Source: Leeuwenhoekiella sp. (GTDB lineage Bacteria > Bacteroidota > Bacteroidia > Flavobacteriales > Flavobacteriaceae). From it: 64,000 nt of DNA. Below are positions 42,991-51,607 of the stretch, piece after piece. Made by a program: the position numbers and the translations under genes. Below the pieces are notes generated by a model. It did no database searches. It was not told where the DNA came from and saw nothing but the letters and a program-made list of their open reading frames with translations. Numbering within the stretch: the stretch's first letter is position 1; every line of letters begins with the position of its first letter. The stretch spans positions 496,001 to 560,000 of the forward strand of contig PAPI01000024.1 in NCBI GenBank assembly GCA_002708845.1. Reading direction: 5' to 3'.

Positions 42991-43428
42991 TTATTTTAAA
43001 ATTTGATTGGTGGTTTCCTCAAAAGCATCAAGCTTATTAAGGTTACCAGTACTTTTGTTTACAAAATTCCCCATCATAAACAGGGCCTGCTTAGTTTTAA
43101 GCGCTGCTACTTCAGGGTCTTTATAGGTGCCCAAATCCTGATCTGACCCCGATTGTTGATTAAAGGTCAAAAACAAGCCCACACAGAGTAGTATACTCGC
43201 CGCAATGGGTATCCAGTAGCGTTTAGGCTTATCTTCGGGCAGTTCTAATGTTCGGTTAAAACTACCTTCACGGGCAACTGCAAAAGCTGCAAACAAAGGT
43301 TTATATTCTTCCAGGTGCGCCGCTACTTTATCACTAGTAAAGTAATTTTGCAACTGGGCTTCCTGCTCGAGTGAAGTCTCCCCTTCAAAATAAAGCTGGA
43401 GCAGGTTTTCGATTTTATCTAATTCCAT
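42991..43428 (-). CDS. Membrane anti-sigma-like protein
   Basis: A 145-residue protein. Residues 1-45 resemble the short cytoplasmic segment of anti-sigma proteins (LLQLYFEGETSLEQEAQLQNYF). One membrane helix lies at about 72-88. The C-terminal tail is polar and probably periplasmic. It overlaps the sigma-factor gene by 14 bases (43415-43428). The role as sigma inhibitor is inferred from order and topology, since the zinc-binding anti-sigma motif is absent. Confidence 0.75.
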   Translation of the reverse strand: MELDKIENLLQLYFEGETSLEQEAQLQNYFTSDKVAAHLEEYKPLFAAFAVAREGSFNRTLELPEDKPKRYWIPIAASILLCVGLFLTFNQQSGSDQDLGTYKDPEVAALKTKQALFMMGNFVNKSTGNLNKLDAFEETTNQILK

Positions 43429-43924
43429 AGTTGTGTTTTTTTAGCAATTGTTCGCGTATGGTTTTTCGAGCCCTCGAAAGCGTCACACGCACCGCTGTTT
43501 CATTTAAATTTAATTCTTCGGCAATCTCACTGTTGCTATACTGCTCAATATCCCGCATATGCAACACCAAGCGCTGCTGTTCGGGTAAGTCATTCATCAA
43601 TTTCAATACCCAGTTTACACTGTCCTGATTTTCAGTTTGTTTTACCGTATTGTAATGTTCATCCTCATAATTTGTATGTACCAGTTGTAAATTGCTGCTA
43701 CTTTTGAGCTTCAACTTATCGTAACAGTGATTTTTGGTTATGGTCACTGCAAAAGCTTCCACACTTTTCAGTTTTTTAAACTTTTTACGGTACGACCATA
43801 ATTTTATGAGAACCTCCTGAGTAGCGTCCTGCGCCTCATCTTCAGATACCAGCAACCGCTTTGCAAGGCGATACAGCCGGTCCTGTACGGGAGTCACGTG
43901 AGCTAAAAATTCCTTTTGGTTCAT
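43415..43924 (-). CDS. ECF-type RNA polymerase sigma factor
   Basis: A 169-residue sigma factor. Region 2 (about 10-85) has DEAQDATQEVLIKLWSY and FAVTITKNHCYDKLK. Region 4 (about 105-160) has LPEQQRLVLHMRDIEQYS and the helix EIAEELNLNETAVRVTLSR. It is first in a four-gene minus-strand operon ending at the terminator near 41.88 kb. It differs strongly from the SigK-like factor at 9.9 kb. No target promoter can be picked out. Confidence 0.93.
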   Translation of the reverse strand: MNQKEFLAHVTPVQDRLYRLAKRLLVSEDEAQDATQEVLIKLWSYRKKFKKLKSVEAFAVTITKNHCYDKLKLKSSSNLQLVHTNYEDEHYNTVKQTENQDSVNWVLKLMNDLPEQQRLVLHMRDIEQYSNSEIAEELNLNETAVRVTLSRARKTIREQLLKKHNYGIR

Positions 43925-44034
43925 CTCTTCTTGTGGTTAGTTATAAGGATGACGACTCAACATAAATTTTGTTACATCATCCACGTTTAATACAATAAAC
44001 CTTTAAATTTAGCGCTAATAAAATTTGCACCCTT

Positions 44035-45528
44035 ATGAAAAAAATTGCTCTCAATATTTGCGCCTGTGTTTTACTTGTTGTGTCCTGGTCTTGCAGTACA
44101 GATCGTGATGACGAATTAGGACCCGTTTCGTTTCTTGAAATTAAAAATTTCATCTACGACGGGATGCAGCTTTACTATTTATATAAACCAGACGTGCCCG
44201 AACTGGCCAACGACTTTTTTGAGTCGCGTGATGAGCGAAACGATTTTCTGAATAGCTTCGACACCCCCGAAAGTTTTTTTTACAACGGACTCGTTGCACC
44301 TGTAGATCGTTTTAGTTTTATAACGGACGATTACCGGGAACTTGAGCGCAGTTTTGCGGGAATTTCAAAAACATCAGGGATTGAGTACGGCTTATCACTA
44401 GATCGCAACGATCCCAATTTTGCTTTTGCCTGGGTGCGCTATGTGTTGCCTGACACGCCTGCTTCTGAAGCCGGTGTTGAGCGCGGAATGTTATTTAACA
44501 GTATCAACGGAGAGCGGCTTACCACTACTGCAAATGCAGACGGAACTTATTCACTAAGCGCACGTTCCCGCGAATTGCTCAACCTCGATACATTTAGCAT
44601 CGATTTGGCAGAATTTGATGCCAATGATGATTTACAACCCACAGGTGAAAGTATTGCTTTGACTCAGGTAGAGTATACCGAAAACCCGGTTTTTATCGCA
44701 AAAACATTGACCGTCAACAACCGGAAAATAGGCTATTTGATGTATAATGCCTACCGGCGAAATTTTGATGTGGAACTTAATAATGCTTTTGCCCAGTTTG
44801 AAAGTGACGGTATCGAAGATTTGGTTCTTGACCTGCGTTATAATGGTGGTGGTTCTGTAGAAACAGCTATTGATTTGACTTCGATGATCACCGGCCAATT
44901 TAACGGTCAGATTATAACCAAGCAACGCTGGAATCCCGAGATACAGGCAGTTTTAGAATCTGAAAATCCCGAATCTTTAATCGACCGCTTTGACAACACC
45001 ATTTCTAACGGCAATGCCATAAACAGTCTTAATCTTACAAGACTTTTTGTTATAGGAACTGGTAGCACAGCATCGGCCAGTGAACTTACTATTACAGGAC
45101 TGGACCCTTATATTGATGTGAAAACTGTGGGCACCACTACTGTTGGTAAGTTTCAGGCTTCCATAACCTTATATGACTCAGATGACTTTACCAGAAACGA
45201 CAAAAGCTTAAATCCTCGTCATTTTTATGCGATACAGCCTTTAGTATATACCTATGAAAATGCAGACGGCGTGGTAGGCCCACCCACAGGTATTTCACCC
45301 GATTTTGAACTTAGAGAAGATTTGTCTAATCTTGGCATACTGGGCGAGTCTAACGAACCCCTGCTCAGCCTGGCCCTCGACCAGATCCTGGGCCGAAGTC
45401 ACGCCGGTAAATCCAGAAGTGGCATAAAAGTTGAACCTTTTAAGTCGGTTGAAAATCCGGGCATTGACTTTCAGCGTATGTATATTGACCAACTGCCGAA
45501 AGCTTTGCAAAACCAGAGAAAATTATAA
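44035..45528 (+). CDS. S41 (C-terminal processing) peptidase lipoprotein, copy 1
   Basis: A 497-residue lipoprotein (lipobox SWSC, Cys20). An N-terminal helical part is followed by a PDZ-like domain (about 115-215) and the S41 domain (about 225-435). The catalytic pair is Ser347 in STASASE and Lys372 in VGKFQ, spaced 25 residues as in Prc and D1-type proteases. DLRYNGGGS near 266 is the conserved loop. It would cleave protein C-termini in the envelope. A paralogue follows 13 bases later. Confidence 0.9.
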   Translation: MKKIALNICACVLLVVSWSCSTDRDDELGPVSFLEIKNFIYDGMQLYYLYKPDVPELANDFFESRDERNDFLNSFDTPESFFYNGLVAPVDRFSFITDDYRELERSFAGISKTSGIEYGLSLDRNDPNFAFAWVRYVLPDTPASEAGVERGMLFNSINGERLTTTANADGTYSLSARSRELLNLDTFSIDLAEFDANDDLQPTGESIALTQVEYTENPVFIAKTLTVNNRKIGYLMYNAYRRNFDVELNNAFAQFESDGIEDLVLDLRYNGGGSVETAIDLTSMITGQFNGQIITKQRWNPEIQAVLESENPESLIDRFDNTISNGNAINSLNLTRLFVIGTGSTASASELTITGLDPYIDVKTVGTTTVGKFQASITLYDSDDFTRNDKSLNPRHFYAIQPLVYTYENADGVVGPPTGISPDFELREDLSNLGILGESNEPLLSLALDQILGRSHAGKSRSGIKVEPFKSVENPGIDFQRMYIDQLPKALQNQRKL

Positions 45529-45541
45529 TAAACCCTTAAAT

Positions 45542-47068
45542 ATGAATATGAAAAAGAATTTATTGATACTTATGCTTGGCCTGCTTGTATTTTCAGGCTG
45601 TTCTAAAGATGACGATACATCCAACAACTTTATGGGGGAAACGCCAGAAGAAGAAACCCCGGAAGAAGAAACCCCGGCTCTTGCCCGTGAAGATTTCCCC
45701 ATTCAGGATTTTATGTATCAGGCTATGAATGTGTATTATTTGTACAAATCAGATATTCCTGAGCTTGCTGATACGTTTTTTAATACTGTTCCAGAATATG
45801 TGGAATATCTATCTCAAAACCCGGATCCTGATGTGTTTTTTTACGATGAGTTGCTTTCAGAACAGGATCGTTTTAGTTTTTTAACTGATGATTACCAAGA
45901 GCTTGAAAATAGTTTTTCGGGCGTAAGTAAGAGTAACGGACTTAAATTTCAATTGGTACGTTTCTCAAACACCAATAATATTTTTGGATATGTGCGCTAT
46001 GTTGCTGGAAATTCACCTGCGGCCGACAGCGAAATTAAAAGAGGGGATTTATTTACTGAAATCGACGGCACACCTCTGACTATTGATAATTATCAAAGTT
46101 TAATTGGACGGGATTCCTACACGCTTACCCTTGCAACAATAGTAGAAAATGCTGAAGGTGGTCGAACTGTTACCCAAACCGGTGAAACGGTTACGCTAAC
46201 GAAAGAAACCAATTTTGCCGAAAACCCAATTCTCATTGCAAAGACGCTTGATGTTGAGGGTCAAAAAATTGGTTACTTGATGTACAATTCCTTTGTAAGT
46301 CAGTATGATGACGAACTGAATTCTGCTTTTGCTCAATTTAAAGCAGACGGTATTACTGATTTAGTCTTAGACTTAAGATACAACGGTGGTGGCTCTGTAG
46401 CAACTGCTATTGATCTGACCTCAATGATTACCGGCCAGTTTGATGGTGAGGTATTGATCAAAGAACAATGGAATGCCGAAGCTATGGCTTATTTTGAGTC
46501 TGAAGAACCCGAAAGTCTTCTGAACCGCTTTAACAGTACCATTTATACTGGTACTTCAGAAGAACAGCCCATCAACAGTCTAAACTTAAATAGGCTTTAT
46601 GTTATTGGAACTGAAAGTACTGCTTCTGCTAGTGAGCTAACCGTCATTGGGCTAGAACCTTATATTCCGGTAACTTTAGTGGGTACAACAACGGTTGGTA
46701 AATTTCAGGCCTCTGCGACTTTGTATGACGGAGATAATTTTGGTAAAAACAATTTAAATCCTGAACATAAATACGCGATTCAGCCTTTGATTTACACCTA
46801 TTCAAATGCCGATGGAACAGTAGGGCCTCCTACAGGACTTACGCCAGACGTTACCAAAGAAGAAGATATTGCAAACCTGGGAGTATTAGGTGAGCCAACA
46901 GAACCCTTATTAGCTTCGGCATTACAGGCAATAACCGGCAAATCTTTCGTTTCTAAAAATCGAAAAAAACCATTTGATATTCCTGTTAAAACGGTAGGGG
47001 AAAGCGATATGTTCAGTCCTACGTTTCAGAAAATGTATGATAATAACCTACCTGTTATCAAAAAATAA
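45542..47068 (+). CDS. S41 peptidase lipoprotein, copy 2
   Basis: A 508-residue paralogue of the preceding gene. The start is placed at ATG 45542, which opens a lipoprotein signal (lipobox FSGC, Cys20); a second ATG lies at 45548, and an upstream extension into the previous gene is not credible. An acidic linker with repeated EETPEEETP (about 33-45) follows. The catalytic Ser362 (STASASE) and Lys387 (VGKFQ) are kept. The pair is clearly a tandem duplication. The strong terminator after it ends the unit. Confidence 0.9.
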   Translation: MNMKKNLLILMLGLLVFSGCSKDDDTSNNFMGETPEEETPEEETPALAREDFPIQDFMYQAMNVYYLYKSDIPELADTFFNTVPEYVEYLSQNPDPDVFFYDELLSEQDRFSFLTDDYQELENSFSGVSKSNGLKFQLVRFSNTNNIFGYVRYVAGNSPAADSEIKRGDLFTEIDGTPLTIDNYQSLIGRDSYTLTLATIVENAEGGRTVTQTGETVTLTKETNFAENPILIAKTLDVEGQKIGYLMYNSFVSQYDDELNSAFAQFKADGITDLVLDLRYNGGGSVATAIDLTSMITGQFDGEVLIKEQWNAEAMAYFESEEPESLLNRFNSTIYTGTSEEQPINSLNLNRLYVIGTESTASASELTVIGLEPYIPVTLVGTTTVGKFQASATLYDGDNFGKNNLNPEHKYAIQPLIYTYSNADGTVGPPTGLTPDVTKEEDIANLGVLGEPTEPLLASALQAITGKSFVSKNRKKPFDIPVKTVGESDMFSPTFQKMYDNNLPVIKK

Positions 47069-47084
47069 TAAATTAATATAAAAG

Positions 47085-47123
47085 AAAACCCGGCTTTTGA
47101 AGTTTCAAAAGCCGGGTTTTTTT
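47085..47123. terminator. Bidirectional terminator between S41 genes and btuB
   Basis: A perfect 16-bp stem AAAACCCGGCTTTTGA / TCAAAAGCCGGGTTTT with an AGTT loop has T runs on both strands. Confidence 0.92.
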
Positions 47124-47138
47124 GTGTTGTAATTAAGC

Positions 47139-49007
47139 TTATAGCGAAAGATTCAACCCAAATCGAATGTTGCGTCCTCTGGTGGTATAGCCCACCAATT
47201 CTACATAATCAGTATTGAAAACGTTGTTCAGCCCCACAAAAAGATTCACCTGATTCTTCAGAATCTTTTGGCTTAAATAGAGATCAAACAAACCGTAAGC
47301 ATCCAGATTCACCTGCTCTCCGGTTGAAAAATCGCTGTCTTTGCGAGCTCCACGATATTGATAACTGGCCGATAAAAACGTACCACTATCCAGATTAAGA
47401 CCCAATTGCCCGAAAGCCGTATGCTTGGGCAAACGTAATAATAACCGGTCTTTAGTTTCAGTAAAGGTATAATTGGCTCTTAGGTCAAGAAGTTTAAAGA
47501 GTTTCCCTTGCAGTTCAAACTCAGCACCCTGAACCTTAAAATCTTCGGTTACATTTTGATATTGAGCTTCAAAAGTTACGGGGTCAATCGTCACATAATC
47601 AATAAAGTTTTCTTCCAGACGGTTGAAGTAGGTTCCGCTTACGCGAAAAGTACCCGACTTCCATTCCACACCACCTTCCAGCGTTCGGTCTTCTTCAGGC
47701 TGCAAATCAGGATTGGCGCCAAAACCCCCGTACAATTGCGTAAGGGAAGGTGCGATAAAAGAGCTCGCGTAGCTTCCGAAAAACTTTAAATAGCCTTTCT
47801 CCTGCTCCAAAGAAAATGACGGATTCAAACTATAGGTCAAATGGCTTCCGTATTCGCTGTGATTATTGAGGCGTACGCCTGCGTTTAAATTCAGTCCAAA
47901 ATCAGAAACATACACCACATTGGCATACGGGTCGGTAATTTGAGAAGTCTCCTGCTCCCCAAAATAGGTGCGGCTGTTGATGTGATTCAGTCCTAAAACG
48001 GTATAGAACTTCTCATTAAAGGTATAGCGGTTAAATACATCGAGAATATAACTGTCTGAATCATAAGCACTCGGGAAATTAGATTCAAATTCACGCTCAA
48101 TGCTGTTATAGGCAGCGTTTAAGGTGATGCTTCCCTTGTTATAGTTGAATTCCGAATTGATCCCACCACGGTACTGCTTGCTAAAGGAGCGAAAAGGCGC
48201 GTCTTCCAGCGGAAACGAATTGTCATAATCCACATCCATTTTATCGTAGTTTCCATAAGCGGTAAGACTGAAACGCTCGCCAAAATCGTACCCAAACTTC
48301 ACCTGCGTGCTGTAGCGTGAAAAGGGATCTTTCTCGTTGCTGTCTTCGTCAATAACCGCCGAAAGTCCGTCTGTGTACTGCTGTGCAAAGCCTACCAGAT
48401 AGGTAAATTTATCCAGCGTTCCGTTTACTGACACCCGGTTTTGAAAATCATTAAAGCTAAAGTCCCGATCGTTCTGAGCCTCATTCGTACCGGCAACAGA
48501 AGTAGCTTCAAAAGCGATCTTGTCGCGCGAAGCTTTGCGGGTAATGATGTTGATGACTGCAGTAGCCGCGCCACTTCCATACAACGTACTGGCCGCGCCT
48601 TTGATAATTTCAATACGCTCAATGGTATTCACATCCAGTAATCGCAAATCGTAATCTGAAGCAATGTTTGAAGGATCGTTGAGCTGCACGCCGTCAATAA
48701 GCACCAGTACCTGGCGGTTATTTCCGCCACGAGCAAAAATACTGATGTTTTGCCCGGCGTTGCTCTGTGCACCATTAATGCTGATTCCGCTTACGGTGCT
48801 CAAAATTTCGGCAACCGATTTGCCCTCCTGTTTTTCGAGTTCGTCGCGGGTGATTTGCGTAACTACTTTTCCGCTGTTTTCGCGTTTCAATTCAAATTTG
48901 GAATCGGTCACTACGACTTCATCCAGTTTTTGCGGTTCTTCCTGCTGAGCAAAAACCGACAGGGACGCCAATAATGCGCCGCCCAAAACATACTTTTTGG
49001 TATTCAT
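47139..49007 (-). CDS. btuB: BtuB-type TonB-dependent corrinoid receptor
   Basis: A 622-residue outer-membrane receptor. After a signal peptide (ending near VFAQ), a TonB box-like DEVVVT is at about 28-33, the plug domain follows (about 40-150: AEILSTVSGISINGAQSN; ASTLYGSGAATAVINIITR) and a 22-strand barrel ends with the typical FGLNLSL. Length matches vitamin B12 receptors. The clearest evidence for substrate is the cobalamin riboswitch in its leader. ABC transporter genes for the same substrate are divergent from it. It lacks the long N-terminal extension of SusC-type proteins. Confidence 0.93.
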   Translation of the reverse strand: MNTKKYVLGGALLASLSVFAQQEEPQKLDEVVVTDSKFELKRENSGKVVTQITRDELEKQEGKSVAEILSTVSGISINGAQSNAGQNISIFARGGNNRQVLVLIDGVQLNDPSNIASDYDLRLLDVNTIERIEIIKGAASTLYGSGAATAVINIITRKASRDKIAFEATSVAGTNEAQNDRDFSFNDFQNRVSVNGTLDKFTYLVGFAQQYTDGLSAVIDEDSNEKDPFSRYSTQVKFGYDFGERFSLTAYGNYDKMDVDYDNSFPLEDAPFRSFSKQYRGGINSEFNYNKGSITLNAAYNSIEREFESNFPSAYDSDSYILDVFNRYTFNEKFYTVLGLNHINSRTYFGEQETSQITDPYANVVYVSDFGLNLNAGVRLNNHSEYGSHLTYSLNPSFSLEQEKGYLKFFGSYASSFIAPSLTQLYGGFGANPDLQPEEDRTLEGGVEWKSGTFRVSGTYFNRLEENFIDYVTIDPVTFEAQYQNVTEDFKVQGAEFELQGKLFKLLDLRANYTFTETKDRLLLRLPKHTAFGQLGLNLDSGTFLSASYQYRGARKDSDFSTGEQVNLDAYGLFDLYLSQKILKNQVNLFVGLNNVFNTDYVELVGYTTRGRNIRFGLNLSL

Positions 49008-49032
49008 TTAAAATAAGATTGTACGAGAAAAG

Positions 49033-49073
49033 GTATGAAGTCACCTTCATACAAACCTTTATCCCGAAGGTTT
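49033..49073 (-). promoter_or_regulatory. Expression platform of the btuB riboswitch (two adjacent hairpins)
   Basis: Between the B12 box and the btuB start, the minus-strand RNA can form AAACCTT / AAGGTTT (arms 49067-49073 and 49053-49059) and, directly after, GTATGAAG / CTTCATAC (49045-49052 and 49033-49040). The second lies 26 bases before the ATG. No T run follows it, so control of translation seems more likely than termination. Confidence 0.55.
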
Positions 49074-49084
49074 GACAAAAGTGA

Positions 49085-49342
49085 ATAAAGGCAGGTCTCC
49101 TGGCTCGCGTATAAAGATCAACCTTCCCACCTGTTTACAGGCAGTGGCATAAAGAGTAATCTCTACCTTCCGCTTATGCGGAAAAAGCTTACAGTTGCGG
49201 GAACAGCTCAGGAATTTTTAAAATACGAAGTACAAAGTATGAAATACAAAATCTTTAAATTTTGAACTTTGAACCTTGAATTCTAAATCACCTGATTCCC
49301 TTTTAAGGCATTTTTCAGACTGAAAATTGCCACCAAAATTCG
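49085..49342 (-). ncRNA. Cobalamin riboswitch (AdoCbl/B12 element)
   Basis: On the minus strand, in order: a P2-P3-like hairpin (GGCAATTTTCA / TGAAAAATGCC at 49331-49307), TTAAAAGGGAATCAGGTG (49306-49289), a long peripheral arm, then TTCCTGAGCTG and CCCGCAACTGTAAGC (to 49187), a TTCCGC / GCGGAA hairpin, GCCACTGCCTG and finally the B12 box GCCAGGAGACCTGCC (49104-49090). These elements match the cobalamin family in sequence and order. It would reduce btuB expression when B12 is plentiful. Its 5' end lies close to the divergent btuF promoter. The peripheral arm is unusual because it consists of heptamer repeats. Confidence 0.92.
49224..49281. repeat. Two complementary 7-base repeat arrays inside the riboswitch
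   Basis: TACGAAG-TACAAAG-TATGAAA-TACAAAA (49224-49251) and TTTGAAC-TTTGAAC-CTTGAAT (49261-49281) are degenerate heptamer tandems. In the minus-strand RNA the CAAAGT and CAAAAT parts of one array can pair with ACTTTG and ATTTTG of the other. They occupy the variable arm between GGTG and TTCC of the aptamer. Confidence 0.7.
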
Positions 49343-49394
49343 GGCACGAAGTTAATCAAATCCATAAGCCTGCACGCCTTTTTTTAATTAATCT

Positions 49395-49402
49395 TACTTT
49401 TG
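49395..49402 (+). promoter_or_regulatory. Candidate -7 element of the btuFCD operon
   Basis: TACTTTTG matches TAnnTTTG. It is 35 bases before the TTG start at 49438 and argues against the longer frame that opens at 49327 within the riboswitch region. A -33 TTG is not evident. Confidence 0.45.
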
Positions 49403-49437
49403 AAGCGGCATTTAAAAATCCTAAAGCCTCTATTATT

Positions 49438-50586
49438 TTGAAAGCAAAAACTTTAGCCTCTTTTTTAGTTCTTTTTCTTCTGGTCCTCACAGGCTGCAAA
49501 CAGCAAAAGGGCGATGATCCCGCTTCCGCAAAAACATCTCGGGAACAAAACATGAAGTATGCTAAAGGATTTAGCCTTGTTGATTATGAGGATTACGCGC
49601 TGCTTTCAGTCACTCAGGCCTGGCCCGGAAGCGACAAAAGTTTCCGCTATGCGTTACTAAAACATAAGCAAAAACTTCCGGATAGTGTACAGGCCGATGC
49701 GGTTATACAGATTCCCGTTCAAAGCATTGTGGTTACCTCAACCACCCACATCCCGGCGCTCGAACTGCTGGGTGTTGAAGCAAGCTTAAAAGGCTTTCCC
49801 AATCTCGATTACATTTCGTCTCCCAAAACCCGCGCACGTATCGATGCAGGTGCCATTGAAGAATTGGGTCAAAACGAATCCATCAATACCGAAAGTGCCA
49901 TAAACCTAAACCCCGACGTAGTTATAACTTTTGGAGTGGAAGGCGAAAACAAAACCATCAACTCCCTGCAACGTGCAGGAATCCCGGTGCTTTACAACGG
50001 CGACTGGACTGAAACCACGCCTCTGGGTCAGGCGGAATGGATCAAGTTTTTCGCGGCACTTTATGACCAAAGCGCAAAAGCCGACTCTATTTTTAATAGT
50101 ATCGAAAAGCGCTATCTCGATCTCAAACAAAAGGCTGCGACTGCACCTGAAGAACCCAGCGTGATTAGCGGCGCTATGTTCAAGGATGTTTGGTATTTAC
50201 CCAAAGGTGACAGCTGGGCCGCAACTTTGGTGGCAGACGCGCACGCCGATTACCTGTATAAAGATACCGAAGGAACCGGCAGCGCCGCCCTGAGCATTGA
50301 AGAAGTGCTAAACACCGCTCAGGATGCTGATTTCTGGATTGCACCCAATGCTTTTGAAAGCTTTGGTGAACTGGCCTCGTCAAACGAAGCCTATACCCGC
50401 TTCAAAGCCTTCAACGAACAAAACATTTATAGTTTTGCAGCCGCTAAAGGGGAAACCGGCGGTATGTTGTATTACGAATTAGCCTCTTCACGACCCGACT
50501 GGGTACTTGAAGATCTTGTGGCGATTTTTCATCCTCAGCTACTGCCCGATCACCAATCTCATTTTTACACCCGCCTTGAAGACTAG
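49438..50586 (+). CDS. btuF: ABC transporter substrate-binding lipoprotein, BtuF-like
   Basis: A 382-residue lipoprotein in the periplasmic-binding class with a long connecting helix (Peripla_BP_2). No ATG is available, so I take TTG 49438, which directly precedes a lipoprotein signal (KAKTLASFLVLFLLVLTGC, lipobox Cys20). Segments such as VVTSTTHIPALELLGV, NLDYISSPKTRARIDAG and NPDVVITFGVEG are typical for iron-chelate/B12 binders. Corrinoid as substrate is inferred from the adjacent cobalamin riboswitch and BtuB receptor. It overlaps the permease gene. Confidence 0.87.
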   Translation: MKAKTLASFLVLFLLVLTGCKQQKGDDPASAKTSREQNMKYAKGFSLVDYEDYALLSVTQAWPGSDKSFRYALLKHKQKLPDSVQADAVIQIPVQSIVVTSTTHIPALELLGVEASLKGFPNLDYISSPKTRARIDAGAIEELGQNESINTESAINLNPDVVITFGVEGENKTINSLQRAGIPVLYNGDWTETTPLGQAEWIKFFAALYDQSAKADSIFNSIEKRYLDLKQKAATAPEEPSVISGAMFKDVWYLPKGDSWAATLVADAHADYLYKDTEGTGSAALSIEEVLNTAQDADFWIAPNAFESFGELASSNEAYTRFKAFNEQNIYSFAAAKGETGGMLYYELASSRPDWVLEDLVAIFHPQLLPDHQSHFYTRLED

Positions 50587-51604
50587 CTTTCGACATAGCA
50601 CCAAATTTGCAGTATTGGGCGTTGGCGTACTCCTGCTGCTGCTGCTCAATATTGGGCTGGGATCGGTATACATACCACTTTCAGCAATTTTCCAGGTGAT
50701 TTTGGGCGACGACAGCATTCGCGAAGCCTGGACCTATATCATTCTCGATTACCGCATTCCCAAAGCCCTGGCAGCGTTAATGACCGGCAGCGGACTCGCC
50801 GTAGCCGGACTTATGATGCAAACGCTGTTTAAAAATCCGTTGGCGGGACCTTTTGTTTTGGGCATAAGCAGTGGCGCCAGTTTGGGCGTAGCTTTTTTTA
50901 TTTTGGGCGGAAGTGCTTTAGGCTTAACAGCCTTACTTTCGGTACATGGCTGGGGTACCATCATTGCGGCCAGCCTGGGTAGTTTTGCCGTGCTCAGCGT
51001 CGTGATTGCAGTCGCATCTCGGGTGCGTGATGCTATGGCTTTGTTGATCATCGGGTTGATGTTTGGCAGTCTCACTTCTGCAGTAGTCAGTATTCTGGCT
51101 TACTTCAGCCCCGCCGAAGAACTGCAACGCTATATGTTCTGGTCTTTTGGTAGTCTGGGCGATATCTCTTGGAGCGCTTTGGGCATTCTTTGGCTTTGCT
51201 ATGTTATAGGAATCGGTTTAGCCTTCAGCATCACCAAAAATCTCAACAGCCTGCTTCTCGGGGACCACTACGCGCAAACACTGGGGGTTTCCCTGCAACG
51301 CAGCCGCTTTGTGATTTTGATCTCGACCAGCATCCTGGCCGGTAGCCTTACCGCATTTGTAGGTCCTATCGCCTTTGTGGGGCTTGCCGTACCCCACCTG
51401 ATCCGGCAATGGTTTACGGCTTCTAATCACTGGACGCTCCTACCTGCCTGTATTCTCGGGGGTGCGTTGCTGATGTTGCTCTGTGATATTTTAGCCCAAT
51501 TACCGGGCTTGCCCATCACCCTGCCCATCAATGCGATCACCTCACTCATTGGAGCACCTGTTGTCATTTGGTTATTGATCCGAAAGAAAAAACTCCTATT
51601 TTAA
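50576..51604 (+). CDS. btuC: FecCD/BtuC-type ABC permease
   Basis: A 342-residue membrane protein with about nine or ten helices. Family motifs are DYRIPKALAALMTGSGLAVAG-type text near 58-78, NPLAGPFVLGISSGASLG near 88-105 and the Q-loop-contacting segment FVGLAVPHLIRQW near 260. I place the start at TTG 50576, 11 bases inside the end of btuF. An earlier TTG at 50507 would add 23 residues that lie over btuF and give no family match. It forms the membrane channel of the corrinoid importer. Confidence 0.88.
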   Translation: MKTSFRHSTKFAVLGVGVLLLLLLNIGLGSVYIPLSAIFQVILGDDSIREAWTYIILDYRIPKALAALMTGSGLAVAGLMMQTLFKNPLAGPFVLGISSGASLGVAFFILGGSALGLTALLSVHGWGTIIAASLGSFAVLSVVIAVASRVRDAMALLIIGLMFGSLTSAVVSILAYFSPAEELQRYMFWSFGSLGDISWSALGILWLCYVIGIGLAFSITKNLNSLLLGDHYAQTLGVSLQRSRFVILISTSILAGSLTAFVGPIAFVGLAVPHLIRQWFTASNHWTLLPACILGGALLMLLCDILAQLPGLPITLPINAITSLIGAPVVIWLLIRKKKLLF

Positions 51605-51607
51605 AAG

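Noticed and set aside
49327-49437. Extension of btuF to a TTG at 49327
   Set aside because: This region is occupied by the 5' end of the cobalamin riboswitch and by the btuF -7 element, and the extra residues precede a complete lipoprotein signal.
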